Assembly: GCA_017474385.1 (NCBI GenBank)
Contig: JAFVHU010000005.1
Location: 1-52,948 of the forward strand
Length of the DNA: 52,948 nucleotides
Origin: Afipia sp.
GTDB lineage: Bacteria > Pseudomonadota > Alphaproteobacteria > Rhizobiales > Xanthobacteraceae
Direction of reading: 5' to 3'
Shown: piece after piece, positions 1 to 9,395 of the stretch
How positions within the stretch are numbered: the first letter of the stretch is position 1
How the letters are laid out: the number at the start of each line of letters is the position of its first letter
The notes under the pieces: generated by a model
Seen by the model: the letters and a program-made list of their open reading frames with translations, nothing else
Databases searched by the model: none
What the model was told of the DNA's origin: nothing
Position numbers and translations under genes: made by a program

Positions 1-109
1 TGACGGTGAGACCGGGGCCGGCAGCGATGCGGGCCTCCTGTTTCAAGCCAGTAACAATCAGGACTGGCAGCCCGTCGTGTGCGGCGTCCCCGCCCGCGCC
101 TATAATCAC
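1..109 (-). CDS. hpnG: HpnG, hopanoid-associated phosphorylase (5' part only)
   Basis: Only the first 36 codons lie in the window. Reading from a GTG at 109, the peptide contains LPVLIVTGLKQEARIAAGPG, the N-terminal pattern I associate with HpnG, the nucleoside-phosphorylase-like protein that removes adenine from adenosylhopane. The GTG overlaps the stop of shc in a GTGA arrangement (bases 109-106), so translation is probably coupled. The position directly after shc is the usual one for hpnG in hopanoid operons. Identification rests on a short peptide plus context, so the rest of the gene would have to confirm it. Confidence 0.7.
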   Translation of the reverse strand, partial: MIIGAGGDAAHDGLPVLIVTGLKQEARIAAGPGLTV

Positions 110-2088
110 ATTCCGATCCCCACGAAGCGACTGTTAGTATTACGTAGATTCCGATATCGCGCCAGCGCCCACAGGGGGAAGAACTTAGAATACCCGTGGT
201 ATCGCAAATAGAACACACGTGGGAACCCGCCCCCGGTGTACTGCGGCTCAGTCCAAAGCCCGTCCTTGGCCTGAAATTGTATCAAATAGGCGATGCCGCG
301 CTGAGTCGCCGGATGATCGACCTGCCCTGCCGCCATCAGGGCCAGCGTCGCCCAGGCCGTCTGCGAGGCGGTCGAATCAGCCTTCTGATAGCCCCTGTAG
401 TCGAGCCGGTAGCTGTTGCCATCCTCGCCCCAGCCGCCGTCGCTGTTCTGGATCGCGATCAGCCAGTCCGCGGCCTTGGCCATCACAGGGTCCTTGTGAT
501 CGACACCAGCCGCGTTCAGTGCACATAGCACCGACCATGTGCCATAGACGTAATTAACGCCCCAGCGCCCGAACCATGAACCATCGGGCAATTGCGTTCG
601 GCGCAAATACTCGACGCCTCGCGCCAGAGCCTCACTGGTCTTCACGGTCTCGCCGAGCTGCGCCAGCATCGAGACGCAGCGCGCGGTGACGTCCTCGGTC
701 GGCGGATCGAGCAGCGCGCCATGGTCCGAGAACGGAATATTGTTGAGATAGTATTCGAGATTGTCGGCATCGAACGCCGCCCAGCCGCCGTCCTTGCTTT
801 GCAGGCCGTCGATCCACTCGCGGCCCCGCGCAATCGACTCATCGTACTTGGTGCCGGCGTTGAGCGTCCCGCGTGCGCGGTCCATCGCCATGACGACAAC
901 GGCTGTATCGTCGAGATCGGGATAGTGCGCGTTGTTGTACTGGAACGCCCAGCCTCCCGGACGCACGCCCGGCCGCTTCTCGATCCAGTCGCCCTCGACA
1001 TCGAGAACCTGCTTGGGCTTCAGCCAGTCCAGCGCGGCCTTTGCCGACGCCACTTCCTTCTCGCCGCCGACTTCGATCATCGCATGTGCGGTCAGCGCGG
1101 TATCCCAGATTGGCGACACGCATGGCTGGCAGTAAGCCTCGTCGTCCTTGATGACGAGCAGGTTCTCGATCGACTGCCGCGCCAGCACATAATGCGGGTG
1201 ATCCTTCGGATAACCGAGCAGATCGTACATCATCACGGTGTTGGCCATCGCCGGGAAGATCGCCCCAAGACCATCGACGCCGTTCAAGCGCTCGGTGACG
1301 AACGCCACCGCCTTGTCGATGGCGCGCTGGCGCGGGGCTTTCGGAAACAGCGGATCGACAACGCGCAGAACCTTGTCGAGAAGATTGAAGCCCGTGAACC
1401 AGAGCTGGCTCTGATGCGGCGCTTTCGCCGTCATGCCGATGGACTTCGGGTCTTCCAGAAACAGTTCATCGATGCCGACGCCGAGCGGATTGCGCGCGCG
1501 CGGCTTCTTGTTCATCAGCACCAGCAACGGCACGATCACGGTGCGCGCCCAATACGAAATCCTGGTCAGGTGAATCGGAAACCAGCGCGGCAGCAGCATG
1601 ATCTCCACAGGCATCATTGGCGCGGCACGCCATGTCACGACGCCGAACAGCGCCAGCATAATGCGGGTGAACACGTTGCTCTTGATCGCGCCGCCGCGGC
1701 GAAGCATCTCCTCGCGCGCTTTCTTCATATGCGGCGCGTCAGGCGAGTCACCGATCATCTTGAGCGCGAAGTAAGCCTTCACGCTGGCGCTCATATCGAA
1801 CTCGTGGCCGTAGAACAGCGACCAGCCGCCGTTCGCGTTCTGGATACGGCGCAGATAGTTCGCGATCTTGCCTTCCAGCGCGGTGTCGATCGGCTCGGCC
1901 AGATAGTGCCGCAGCAGGACGTACTCGGCCGGAATCGTGGCGTCGGCCTCGAGCTCGAACACCCAGTGGCCGTCGGGCTTGCGATAGTCCAGCACGGCGC
2001 TGCTCGCGGCCGCAATGCTGGCATCGACAGCCGCCGCAGACGGTGCGGCGGCTCCGGCCTTGTGATCCTCGAGAGTCATGCCCTGCAT
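106..2088 (-). CDS. shc: Squalene-hopene cyclase (Shc/HpnF)
   Basis: This 660-residue protein is the expected size for squalene-hopene cyclase, the monotopic membrane enzyme that turns squalene into the pentacyclic hopene and diplopterol. The catalytic DxDD motif is visible as DLDDTA at about residues 391-396. Several QW-type repeats are present (for example GGWSLF near 87, GGWAFQ near 378, a GGWAAF repeat after it, and GSWFGRWG and GGWGE toward the C-terminus). It is the fifth gene of the hopanoid operon, 9 bases after hpnE, and its stop overlaps the start of hpnG. The start at 2088 has a weak GGA upstream; a second ATG three codons in (2079) is also possible. Confidence 0.97.
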   Translation of the reverse strand: MQGMTLEDHKAGAAAPSAAAVDASIAAASSAVLDYRKPDGHWVFELEADATIPAEYVLLRHYLAEPIDTALEGKIANYLRRIQNANGGWSLFYGHEFDMSASVKAYFALKMIGDSPDAPHMKKAREEMLRRGGAIKSNVFTRIMLALFGVVTWRAAPMMPVEIMLLPRWFPIHLTRISYWARTVIVPLLVLMNKKPRARNPLGVGIDELFLEDPKSIGMTAKAPHQSQLWFTGFNLLDKVLRVVDPLFPKAPRQRAIDKAVAFVTERLNGVDGLGAIFPAMANTVMMYDLLGYPKDHPHYVLARQSIENLLVIKDDEAYCQPCVSPIWDTALTAHAMIEVGGEKEVASAKAALDWLKPKQVLDVEGDWIEKRPGVRPGGWAFQYNNAHYPDLDDTAVVVMAMDRARGTLNAGTKYDESIARGREWIDGLQSKDGGWAAFDADNLEYYLNNIPFSDHGALLDPPTEDVTARCVSMLAQLGETVKTSEALARGVEYLRRTQLPDGSWFGRWGVNYVYGTWSVLCALNAAGVDHKDPVMAKAADWLIAIQNSDGGWGEDGNSYRLDYRGYQKADSTASQTAWATLALMAAGQVDHPATQRGIAYLIQFQAKDGLWTEPQYTGGGFPRVFYLRYHGYSKFFPLWALARYRNLRNTNSRFVGIGM

Positions 2089-2097
2089 GTCTGTCCG

Positions 2098-3357
2098 TTA
2101 TCGCATTTGCAGCGCCAGATCGGCGGCGCGGTCGCCGGAGCGGATCGAGCCTTCGATGGTCGCTGGCAGTCCCGTATCAGTCCAGTCACCCGCGAGGAAT
2201 AGGTTTTTCCACTCGGTGACCGGCCCTGGACGCATGGCATTTTGTTCCGGGGTTGCCTCAAATGTGGCGCGGCGCTCGCGCACGATCTGCCACGGCGGCA
2301 ACGGGCCTTCCGCGACCTCATCACTAATGCCGGCAGCCTTGCAGATGTCGCGCCAGATGTCGCGGGCAAGCTGCTCACGGGGTACATTCACCAGCCGGTC
2401 AGCATCGCTGATGGTGATGGATAGCCGCTGCGGGAATGCGAACAGCCATTCGATCAGCCCGCCGATCACGCCCATCATCGGCGGCATATTGTCCGGCGGA
2501 TCGTAGCGAAAATGCGCGTTAACGATGGCGCGGAACTTGGTCGGCGTCTTGAGGCCTGGCAGGATCGACGATGCGGAGCGCGGCGGAACCGCCAACACGA
2601 CAACATCGGTAGGCGCGACGACAATCGTGTCGTCACCGAATTCCAGCATCGAAATGGACTCGCCAGCCATCAGCACCTGGCGCAGTTCATGGCCAAGATT
2701 GACGGTGCCGCCCTTCTCGCGGATCAGCTTCAACGCCGGATCGACCAGCACCGTGCTCAACCCTTCGCGCGCAATCAGCGGGCGGCACGACTTGCCACCG
2801 GCCAGCAGAGTCTCGCGCACGATCGCTCCAGCGAGGCCTGCGGAGCCGTCCGGCGGGTCGACATTCAGCGCAGCAAGCAACAACGGCTGGACCAGCCGGT
2901 CGTACAACATGCCTTCGCATTTGATCGTCTTGCCGACCAGCGCGTCGGTGCCTGCCCAACTTAACGGCGCAAGCGCAACGTAGTCACCAACACTCGTATC
3001 AGGCACACGGCGCGTTTTGTCGAACAGCCATGTCGGAATGCGTCCGTTGCCGAGATCGAGCATCCAGCGCTTGCCGGCTTTCAGATCGACAAAGTCGAAC
3101 TGCGCACGCTCCGGTCCGACAAGACCGTGCTCGCTCCCGATCGACAGCGCATAGGAGCGCGCGTGAAGATTTCCCGACAACAGCAAATGATTGCCGTTGT
3201 CGATGACCATGTCCGTCGCACCATCATAGTACGAGCGGCAGCGGCCGCCGGCCTGCTGCGTCGCCTCGTGAACATGGACCTCGAATCCTTCATTCGCGAG
3301 CCGAACACCCGCGGACAGGCCGGAGACCCCGGCGCCGATGATATGAGCTTTTGCCAT
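2098..3357 (-). CDS. hpnE: HpnE, squalene-associated FAD-dependent desaturase
   Basis: HpnE is a flavoprotein amine-oxidase/desaturase that reduces hydroxysqualene to squalene, the last step of the bacterial HpnCDE route. The 419-residue product begins MAKAHIIGAGVSGLSAG, a dinucleotide-binding GxGxxG fold at residues 7-12, followed by an E and a GGR motif typical of FAD-dependent desaturases. The open frame runs further upstream to 3579, but the ATG at 3357 is preferred. It overlaps the hpnD stop by one base (TGATG), matches the family N-terminus, and avoids a 222-base overlap with hpnD. Confidence 0.92.
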   Translation of the reverse strand: MAKAHIIGAGVSGLSAGVRLANEGFEVHVHEATQQAGGRCRSYYDGATDMVIDNGNHLLLSGNLHARSYALSIGSEHGLVGPERAQFDFVDLKAGKRWMLDLGNGRIPTWLFDKTRRVPDTSVGDYVALAPLSWAGTDALVGKTIKCEGMLYDRLVQPLLLAALNVDPPDGSAGLAGAIVRETLLAGGKSCRPLIAREGLSTVLVDPALKLIREKGGTVNLGHELRQVLMAGESISMLEFGDDTIVVAPTDVVVLAVPPRSASSILPGLKTPTKFRAIVNAHFRYDPPDNMPPMMGVIGGLIEWLFAFPQRLSITISDADRLVNVPREQLARDIWRDICKAAGISDEVAEGPLPPWQIVRERRATFEATPEQNAMRPGPVTEWKNLFLAGDWTDTGLPATIEGSIRSGDRAADLALQMR

Positions 3358-4214
3358 CAGATGAATGCATACCGAATGAGAATGAAGATCTTGGCGGCCT
3401 TGCTGAGCTTGACCGGCTTGCGCGGCAGCGCGAAGCCGCGCTCCACGAGCTTTTCGAGGATCGCGTGATAATACTCCGACATGATCTTCGGCGCACGGAC
3501 GACACGGCGTGAATTGCGCGCCATGATGTCGTTCGACTTGGCGAAATGATCTCGCGCCTGCTTCAGAATGCCTTCGCATGCACGCGGCAGCCGCGGATCG
3601 GATGCGACCACCAATGGACCGTTGGACATGATGCCGGCCGCGTTGAGCGCTTCGCGCGGCAGATAAAGCCGACCAATCCCGGCGTCCTCGTCGATATCGC
3701 GCAGGATATTGGTGAGTTGAAGCGCGCGGCCGAGATGATGCGCCAGCAGAATGCCGTCCTCCTCACCGAAGCCGAACACCCGCACAGACAGCCGACCCAC
3801 AGCGCTCGCGACGCGGTCGCAGTAGAGATCGAGCGTCCGTGCATCCGGCGCGCGGATGTCGGCGGGCACGTCCATCTCCATGCCGTCGATGATGGCGATG
3901 AAGTCTTCGCGCCGCAGACCGAACTGCTTCACGGACGGCACATAGTCGCGCAGGTGTTGCGGCGGCTTCCCGGCATAGAGGGCGTCGATATCGCGCCGCC
4001 ATTGATCCAGCGCCTTGAGGCGCTCGGGACGCGGACCATCCGAGTCGGCGATGTCGTCCACCTGACGGCAGAAGCTGTAAATATAAAACATCGCTTCGCG
4101 CTGCTCGCGCGGCAGAATACGCATCGCCGCGTAGAACGAACTGCCCGAGGCAACGCCCTGTACATTCGCTTCCGGCGCGGCGGCGTGCGGCGCTGTGCTG
4201 CTTGTTGAGGTCAT
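3357..4214 (-). CDS. hpnD: HpnD, presqualene diphosphate synthase
   Basis: This 285-residue member of the squalene/phytoene synthase family condenses two farnesyl diphosphates to presqualene diphosphate. Both aspartate-rich motifs are visible: FCRQVDDIAD near residues 49-58 and NILRDIDEDAG further on, which bind the Mg-diphosphate groups. The gene begins one base after hpnC ends and overlaps hpnE by one base, so the three squalene-forming enzymes are translationally linked. The N-terminus before about residue 25 is Ala/Ser/Thr-rich and poorly conserved, so a slightly later start cannot be excluded. Confidence 0.95.
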   Translation of the reverse strand: MTSTSSTAPHAAAPEANVQGVASGSSFYAAMRILPREQREAMFYIYSFCRQVDDIADSDGPRPERLKALDQWRRDIDALYAGKPPQHLRDYVPSVKQFGLRREDFIAIIDGMEMDVPADIRAPDARTLDLYCDRVASAVGRLSVRVFGFGEEDGILLAHHLGRALQLTNILRDIDEDAGIGRLYLPREALNAAGIMSNGPLVVASDPRLPRACEGILKQARDHFAKSNDIMARNSRRVVRAPKIMSEYYHAILEKLVERGFALPRKPVKLSKAAKIFILIRYAFI

Positions 4215-4215
4215 G

Positions 4216-5097
4216 TCAGATCACGCGCCCGGTGCTGGCCGGACGTGGCATCTGCCCCGTCACGCGCCGGAACAAGCCACCCGCCATGGCGGATAGCGCA
4301 ACGCCGGCCATCTGCGCCTTTGACAGATGGACGTTCTCGCTGAGCGGATCGCGCACTTTCAGCAAGTTCACGATCTTGTCGGCGAAGGCATCGATCACAC
4401 AAACCTCCAGCGCGAACCGGGTGTCTCTGATCTCGCCTGGAAGCGAACGGCCCTCATGCAGAAGCGTCTCGGTGCGCCGCGCCAGCGCCTGCAAGCATTT
4501 GAACAATGCGGGCGTGGAACGCGCCTCTCCCAGCATCTCAACGGTGGCGCCCGAGGCTGCCAGCGCATCGCGCGGAATGTAAACACGGTTGAGATCGCGG
4601 TAATCCTTGCCGCAATCTTGCAAATGATTGTTGATCTGCAAGGCGGCGCAGATCGCATCGGATGCCGCCCAGGTCGAGCGGTCTTCGCCATGAACGTCGA
4701 GCATGAAGCGGCCGACCGGCATTGCCGAGAGCGAACAGTAATCGATGACTTCGTCCCAGTTCTCGTAGCGCAGCTTGGTGACATCGAGACGAAACGCGTT
4801 CAGCAGATCCTGCGCGTGCTTCGGCGACATTCCGCGTTCAGCAAACGCCTTGCGCAACGTCACCGCTTCCGGTTGCGTGTCGCCCTTCCCCAGCAGTTCG
4901 GCTTCCAGCAGGTCGAGCTTGTCGAGCTTCTCCTGCGCGGGCAGCGTCGCATGATCGGCGACGTCGTCGCCGGTGCGCACGAAATTATAGAACGCAAGGA
5001 TCAGCGCACGGTGACGCGGATGGATGATCCACGACGCAACCGGGAAATTCTCGTCCTTGTGGCTTTTGCCTGAACGCAATTCGCCTGCTGTTGTCAT
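4216..5097 (-). CDS. hpnC: HpnC, hydroxysqualene synthase
   Basis: HpnC is the second squalene/phytoene synthase family protein of the operon; it converts presqualene diphosphate to hydroxysqualene. The 293-residue sequence shows NFVRTGDDVADH near residues 38-49 and QINNHLQDCGKDYRDLNRVY in the middle, the two diphosphate-binding regions in the form typical of HpnC rather than HpnD. The ATG start overlaps the hpnB stop in ATGA (5097-5094). Together with hpnD and hpnE it makes the separate SQS enzyme unnecessary. Confidence 0.95.
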   Translation of the reverse strand: MTTAGELRSGKSHKDENFPVASWIIHPRHRALILAFYNFVRTGDDVADHATLPAQEKLDKLDLLEAELLGKGDTQPEAVTLRKAFAERGMSPKHAQDLLNAFRLDVTKLRYENWDEVIDYCSLSAMPVGRFMLDVHGEDRSTWAASDAICAALQINNHLQDCGKDYRDLNRVYIPRDALAASGATVEMLGEARSTPALFKCLQALARRTETLLHEGRSLPGEIRDTRFALEVCVIDAFADKIVNLLKVRDPLSENVHLSKAQMAGVALSAMAGGLFRRVTGQMPRPASTGRVI

Positions 5098-6266
5098 TGC
5101 AAGTTAGACACCTGCGCCTGAGCGCGGCCTTTCCACATTCCGCCGCGCCCCTGGAAATGCTGAAGCGCGGAATTCACCGTGAACACCATGTAAGCCAATG
5201 CGATTACGGGAAGCGCCGGTCCCCAAAGAGCCGGCTGCCCATAGTATCGCAGGGTCGGCTGGAACGCGAGCGCCATCAGCAGCCACGCGGCGGCCGCGAA
5301 TACCGCCGCAAGGCCGTGGCCAAACAGCGCAATCAACACCGGCGCCAAAAACACGATGCTCATCGCAACGATGGTTCCGATCAGAAGCGCCAGCGAATAA
5401 TGCAACTGTGCATAGGCCGAACGCGAAATCATCTGTCCAACGTCAGCGACCGTATCCGATGCCCGAACGCTTTTGACGTCTTGCGAGAAACCGAGCCACA
5501 CCGGTCCCTGCGTCTTCAGCCGCGCGCCGAGCGCGCAGTCGTCGATCAGCGAACCGCGAATGGCGTCGATGCCACCGGCGTTCTTCAGCGCGTCCCATTG
5601 CGCGAGGATGCAACCGCCAGCGGCAGCGCCTAACGCACGCTTGCGGCTGCGCACCCACCCGAACGGATAAAGCATCCCGAAGAAGAAGATGAAGGCGGGG
5701 ATCAGATATTTTTCAGCAAAGCTCTCGCAGCGGAGTTTCGCCATGACCGACGTCATCGCGAGCTGCTCGTTTTGCGCGCGAGCGACCAGCCGCATCAGCA
5801 CATCACCGGAATAGACGATATCCGCGTCGGTCAGCAGAACATATTCGGGTGGCGCCCCACGGCTCTCGACTTGCGTAAGCCCCTGCTTCACCGCCCAGAG
5901 TTTTCCGGTCCAGCCCGACGGCAGCGGTCGGCCGGACAAGACCGTGAGACGCTCCGATGCGCCGATCATTGCCGCAGCATCGCTTGCGATCTGCGAGGTG
6001 CCATCCTGGCTTTGATCGTCAACCAGGATCATCGACAACGTGCCGGGGTAAGGCTGACTCAGGATCGAGGTCACGGAGGCGGCGACGCCTGCGGCTTCGT
6101 CACGCGCCGGTACAACGACAGCGATCGACGGCCAGTTCATGAAGCCGGGTGCAGGCGCAAGATCGTCAAACTTCTGCGTTCGCCAGAAGTCGCCCCGGGC
6201 CACAATCAGATAGACCCAGATCGCCAAGGCTAAGGCAGCAATGACCAATGGTATTTCAACGGACAA
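5094..6266 (-). CDS. hpnB: HpnB, hopanoid biosynthesis-associated glycosyltransferase
   Basis: This 390-residue family 2 glycosyltransferase begins with a hydrophobic segment (about residues 5-23), then a GT-A nucleotide-sugar domain with IAVVVPARDEAAGVAASV near 50 and the DDQSQDG and LTDADI aspartate motifs. Several membrane segments lie near the C-terminus. HpnB is thought to act in hopanoid head-group formation, but its reaction is not established. The only start that covers the family N-terminus is a TTG at 6266 with a poor ribosome site, so the exact start is uncertain. It is the first gene of the compact operon. Confidence 0.9.
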   Translation of the reverse strand: MSVEIPLVIAALALAIWVYLIVARGDFWRTQKFDDLAPAPGFMNWPSIAVVVPARDEAAGVAASVTSILSQPYPGTLSMILVDDQSQDGTSQIASDAAAMIGASERLTVLSGRPLPSGWTGKLWAVKQGLTQVESRGAPPEYVLLTDADIVYSGDVLMRLVARAQNEQLAMTSVMAKLRCESFAEKYLIPAFIFFFGMLYPFGWVRSRKRALGAAAGGCILAQWDALKNAGGIDAIRGSLIDDCALGARLKTQGPVWLGFSQDVKSVRASDTVADVGQMISRSAYAQLHYSLALLIGTIVAMSIVFLAPVLIALFGHGLAAVFAAAAWLLMALAFQPTLRYYGQPALWGPALPVIALAYMVFTVNSALQHFQGRGGMWKGRAQAQVSNLQ

Positions 6267-6435
6267 TTCAGACTCGCGAGCAGGTTGGCGGCGGCAGCAG
6301 GCCTCCGCCGCAGTCGATTAGCAGGTTCGCGGCCCTAAACACAATCCTCCATTGGGATGAAATATTCGTGTAATTTCAGCTATTTATGGGAGTGTCTGGA
6401 CCACAAAACCCATCTGGATGGCTTCCGGGGAACCG
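6267..6435. promoter_or_regulatory. Intergenic region upstream of the hopanoid operon
   Basis: This 169-base gap separates the BaiN-type gene from hpnB and is the only sizeable space in which a promoter for hpnB-shc could lie. An inverted repeat TGAAAT-N9-ATTTCA is present at 6358-6378 in an AT-rich patch, a possible protein-binding site. I do not see a convincing sigma-70 or EcfG promoter, and read-through from hpnP is possible because all these genes point the same way. Confidence 0.3.
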
Positions 6436-7623
6436 TCAGACATTCTGGCCGGCGGCAAAACCCGATGACCAGGCCCATTGGAAATTGAAACCGCCGAGAT
6501 GGCCGGTGACGTCGATCACCTCGCCGATGAAAAACAATCCCGCGACCGACTTGGATTCAAAGGTCTTTGACGACAATTCCGCCGTGTTTACTCCGCCGAG
6601 CGTGACTTCGGCTGTCCGGTAGCCCTCGGTCCCGCGTGGGGTCACCTGCCACTTGTTCACGAGCGCAGCCACCGCCAGCAATTGACGGTCGGATAAGTCC
6701 GCCATACGCACGGCTCCGCCGCCCGCCTCCGCGATCCTCTGCGCAAGCCGCGACGGCAGCAGCCGCGCAAGTCCGGTCGCCAACTCCTGGCGCGGATGAT
6801 CGCGGCGCGTCTCCTTCAGCGCCGCGAAGACATCGACACTGGGCGCCATATCGATCTGAATATCGTCGCCGTCGCGCCAGTAGGATGAAATTTGCAGGAT
6901 CGCCGGGCCGCTCAGTCCGCGATGGGTGAACAGCATCGCCTCGTCGAACTGCACCCCATCGCAACTCACCACCGTATCCACAGCGACGCCCGCGAGGTCT
7001 TTTGACCGAGCGAGCAGCGCTTCATCGAACGTCAGCGGCACCAGCCCTGCACGCGGCGGGACGACCTTGAGAGCGAATTGCTCGGCGATTTTGTAGCCGA
7101 AGCCGCTCGATCCCATTTTTGGAATCGAAGGGCCACCTGTGGCGATTACCAGCGATTGCCCGCGAATCTCGCCTCGATCGGTGACGACGATGAACCCACC
7201 CTCGCCCTTCGCAACCGATGAGATTTTCGTGCCCGGATGCAGCGTCACGCCCGCGGCTCCGCACTCATCGAGCAGCATATCGATGATCTGCTGTGAGGAG
7301 TCGTCGCAGAACAATTGCCCGCGGGTCTTCTCATGATAAGCGATGCGGTGTTTCTCGACCAGCGCGATGAAATCGTGCTGCGTATAGCCGCTGAGCGCCG
7401 ACTTGCAGAAGTGCGGATTGCGGGACAGAAAATTCGCGGGCGTCGTGTGCAGGTTGGTGAAATTGCAGCGCCCGCCGCCGGAAATACGGATCTTCTCGGC
7501 AGGCCGCTTGGCCTGCTCGATCACGGCTACGCGGCGGCCACGGCCGCCGGCAGTGCTCGCGCACATCAGGCCCGCCGCACCTCCGCCGAGGACGATGACG
7601 TCGTAAACCAGCGGCTGTTTCAT
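6436..7623 (-). CDS. BaiN/HI0933-type NAD(P)/FAD-dependent oxidoreductase
   Basis: The 395-residue protein belongs to the HI0933/YhiN/BaiN flavoprotein family. It has an N-terminal GGGAAGLMCA dinucleotide-binding loop (near residues 13-22), the family block KIRISGGGRCNFTN near 44-57, the internal IATGGPSIPKMGSSGFGY block, and a C-terminal GEVIDVTGHLGGFNFQWAWSSG block that closes the FAD site. The physiological substrate of this widespread family is generally unknown; BaiN itself acts on bile-acid intermediates. It lies 45 bases after hpnP and upstream of hpnB on the same strand, so a link to hopanoid or isoprenoid redox chemistry is possible but unproven. Confidence 0.88.
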   Translation of the reverse strand: MKQPLVYDVIVLGGGAAGLMCASTAGGRGRRVAVIEQAKRPAEKIRISGGGRCNFTNLHTTPANFLSRNPHFCKSALSGYTQHDFIALVEKHRIAYHEKTRGQLFCDDSSQQIIDMLLDECGAAGVTLHPGTKISSVAKGEGGFIVVTDRGEIRGQSLVIATGGPSIPKMGSSGFGYKIAEQFALKVVPPRAGLVPLTFDEALLARSKDLAGVAVDTVVSCDGVQFDEAMLFTHRGLSGPAILQISSYWRDGDDIQIDMAPSVDVFAALKETRRDHPRQELATGLARLLPSRLAQRIAEAGGGAVRMADLSDRQLLAVAALVNKWQVTPRGTEGYRTAEVTLGGVNTAELSSKTFESKSVAGLFFIGEVIDVTGHLGGFNFQWAWSSGFAAGQNV

Positions 7624-7668
7624 GAATGGTCAAACGACGAGGCAGCCAGCGCAGCCATCATGCGCGCA

Positions 7669-9255
7669 TCACTCAGCGGCGACAGGCATGTCCCGCAATC
7701 TGGTCGAATAATACGAAGCATTCTGCTGCCCGCTTGATGCGTCCCGGGCGAACACTATCAGATGGTGCGCGACCAAACCAACGCTGATGACGCGCTCGAT
7801 ATCGCCTGTTTTAAGGCGCGGCCATGCGAACTTCCAGAACTCGCGGCGATAGTCGCTTTTCAAGCCAACATGCCAGATGATGTTCGAGAGCATCGTCAGG
7901 CCGCGCTTGATATTGCGCCACGACAGGCGCTGCTTGCTGTTCGGCGGCTGCAACCGGTTCGGATAGGTCTCGCGCACCTGATGCGCGAACCGCGCGAACA
8001 GCTTCTCCGGCGTGTAGGCCCGGCCCATGCATTCACGCCACGTGGACACGACGTGATCGTAAGGCAGGAAGAAATCGACATTGGAATCGCGGTCGCTGTC
8101 CTCGATCAGACGGCCTTCGCGCTTCAACCGGTCGTACAGCGGCGTACGCGGCAGGGCCTGCAACAGATTGATGGTCAGCAGCGGAATCTGGGACTGATCG
8201 ATGAATTCGAGAATCCCCTCACCGGCATCGAGCTTGTCGGTATCGAGACCGAGAATAATGCCGGATACGACTTCGAGCCCGTAACTGTTCAGCGTTTGCA
8301 CGCCCTCCAGGATCGGCACCATCATGTTGTGCTGCTTCGACATCGCCTTCAGCGCGTCGGGATCCGGCGTCTCGATGCCAGCAAACAATGTCGTGAAGTA
8401 AGCATCGCGCATCAGCGACAGGATTTCCGGACGCTTGGCGATATTCAGCGTCGCTTCGCAGGCGAACTGGATCGCGTATCCGTTGCGCTTCTGCCACTCG
8501 ATCAGGTGCGGCAGGAGGTCCAGTGCCGCCTTCCGGTTGCCGATGAAATTGTCGTCGACGAAATACACAGCACCGGCGAGGCCGCACTCCAGCATCTTGT
8601 CGAGTTCGGCGATCACCTGCTCCGGCGATTTGAGGCGCGGATTGCGGCCGTACAGCGCCGGGATGTCACAGAACTCACACTGATAGGGGCAGCCCGACGA
8701 AAACTGGATGCTGCCGATGAAGTACTTGTTGAGCGGCAAAAGCTCGTAGGCGGGAAGCGGAAACTCCGACATCTCGCGGCGCTCTTGCGTCGTCAGGATC
8801 ACCTGGCGATCAGGCCGCGCGGAATCCCGGCCCAGACGCCGGAATAGCTCATAGGTCGCGTCGCCGAGTTCACCCACGTGCAGGTAGTCGAAGTCCGGAT
8901 AGTATTCCGGACACGCGCTGACCGAGGGACCACCGAGCGCAACGGCCAGGTCATGCTCATGCGCCCGGCGGCAGATGTCGTTGATCTGCGGCCGCTGGAT
9001 ATGCATGCCGCTCACGAACACCGCATCGGCCCAGGTGAAATCCTCGTCGGTCGCCGCCTTGATGTTTTCGTCGATAAAACGGACCTCCCAGCCAGCCGGA
9101 AGCGAGGCCGCGATCAGCAGCAGGCCCTGCGGGGGCATGAAAGCCTGAACGCCGTCGGTCAGGGGGTATGCGTATTCGAAGGTGCCAAATGAGGGGGAAT
9201 ATCGAGGAAAAACACAAAGGATACGGCGAAGGGAAGGACTTACCACGTCTCTCAT
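7669..9255 (-). CDS. hpnP: B12-binding radical SAM protein, probable hopanoid C-2 methylase HpnP
   Basis: The 528-residue protein has an N-terminal cobalamin-binding-like region (residues about 10-140, with LGGPSVSACPEYYPDFDYLHVG split across it), then a radical SAM core whose cluster motif is C189-x3-C193-x2-C196 (GCPYQCEFCDIP). A C-terminal DUF4070-like extension follows. HpnP adds the 2-methyl group to hopanoids using methylcobalamin and SAM. Family, length and position beside the hopanoid operon support this call. Other DUF4070 radical SAM proteins share these motifs, so a close paralogue of HpnP cannot be excluded from motifs alone. Confidence 0.65.
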   Translation of the reverse strand: MRDVVSPSLRRILCVFPRYSPSFGTFEYAYPLTDGVQAFMPPQGLLLIAASLPAGWEVRFIDENIKAATDEDFTWADAVFVSGMHIQRPQINDICRRAHEHDLAVALGGPSVSACPEYYPDFDYLHVGELGDATYELFRRLGRDSARPDRQVILTTQERREMSEFPLPAYELLPLNKYFIGSIQFSSGCPYQCEFCDIPALYGRNPRLKSPEQVIAELDKMLECGLAGAVYFVDDNFIGNRKAALDLLPHLIEWQKRNGYAIQFACEATLNIAKRPEILSLMRDAYFTTLFAGIETPDPDALKAMSKQHNMMVPILEGVQTLNSYGLEVVSGIILGLDTDKLDAGEGILEFIDQSQIPLLTINLLQALPRTPLYDRLKREGRLIEDSDRDSNVDFFLPYDHVVSTWRECMGRAYTPEKLFARFAHQVRETYPNRLQPPNSKQRLSWRNIKRGLTMLSNIIWHVGLKSDYRREFWKFAWPRLKTGDIERVISVGLVAHHLIVFARDASSGQQNASYYSTRLRDMPVAAE

Positions 9256-9395
9256 CAGGCCCCCTGCTCTCGAGATGTGCAGTTGCGCTAAGAACGGGCC
9301 ACAATTCCGGTGAGATTAGGGCGCTTCCGAGGAGGCACACCCGCTCTCAGCGCAGCCTTCAGTCAAATAAGCAAGCTGCGGACCATTCCAAGAGC

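Noticed and set aside
592-2202. Long 536-codon open frame on the plus strand opposite shc
   Set aside because: It is antisense to a well-supported cyclase gene, is rich in Arg, His and Gln as expected of a shadow frame in GC-rich DNA, and has no recognisable domain.
3358-3579. N-terminal extension of hpnE
   Set aside because: The extension overlaps hpnD by 222 bases and has no FAD-desaturase character; the TGATG junction fixes the start at 3357.
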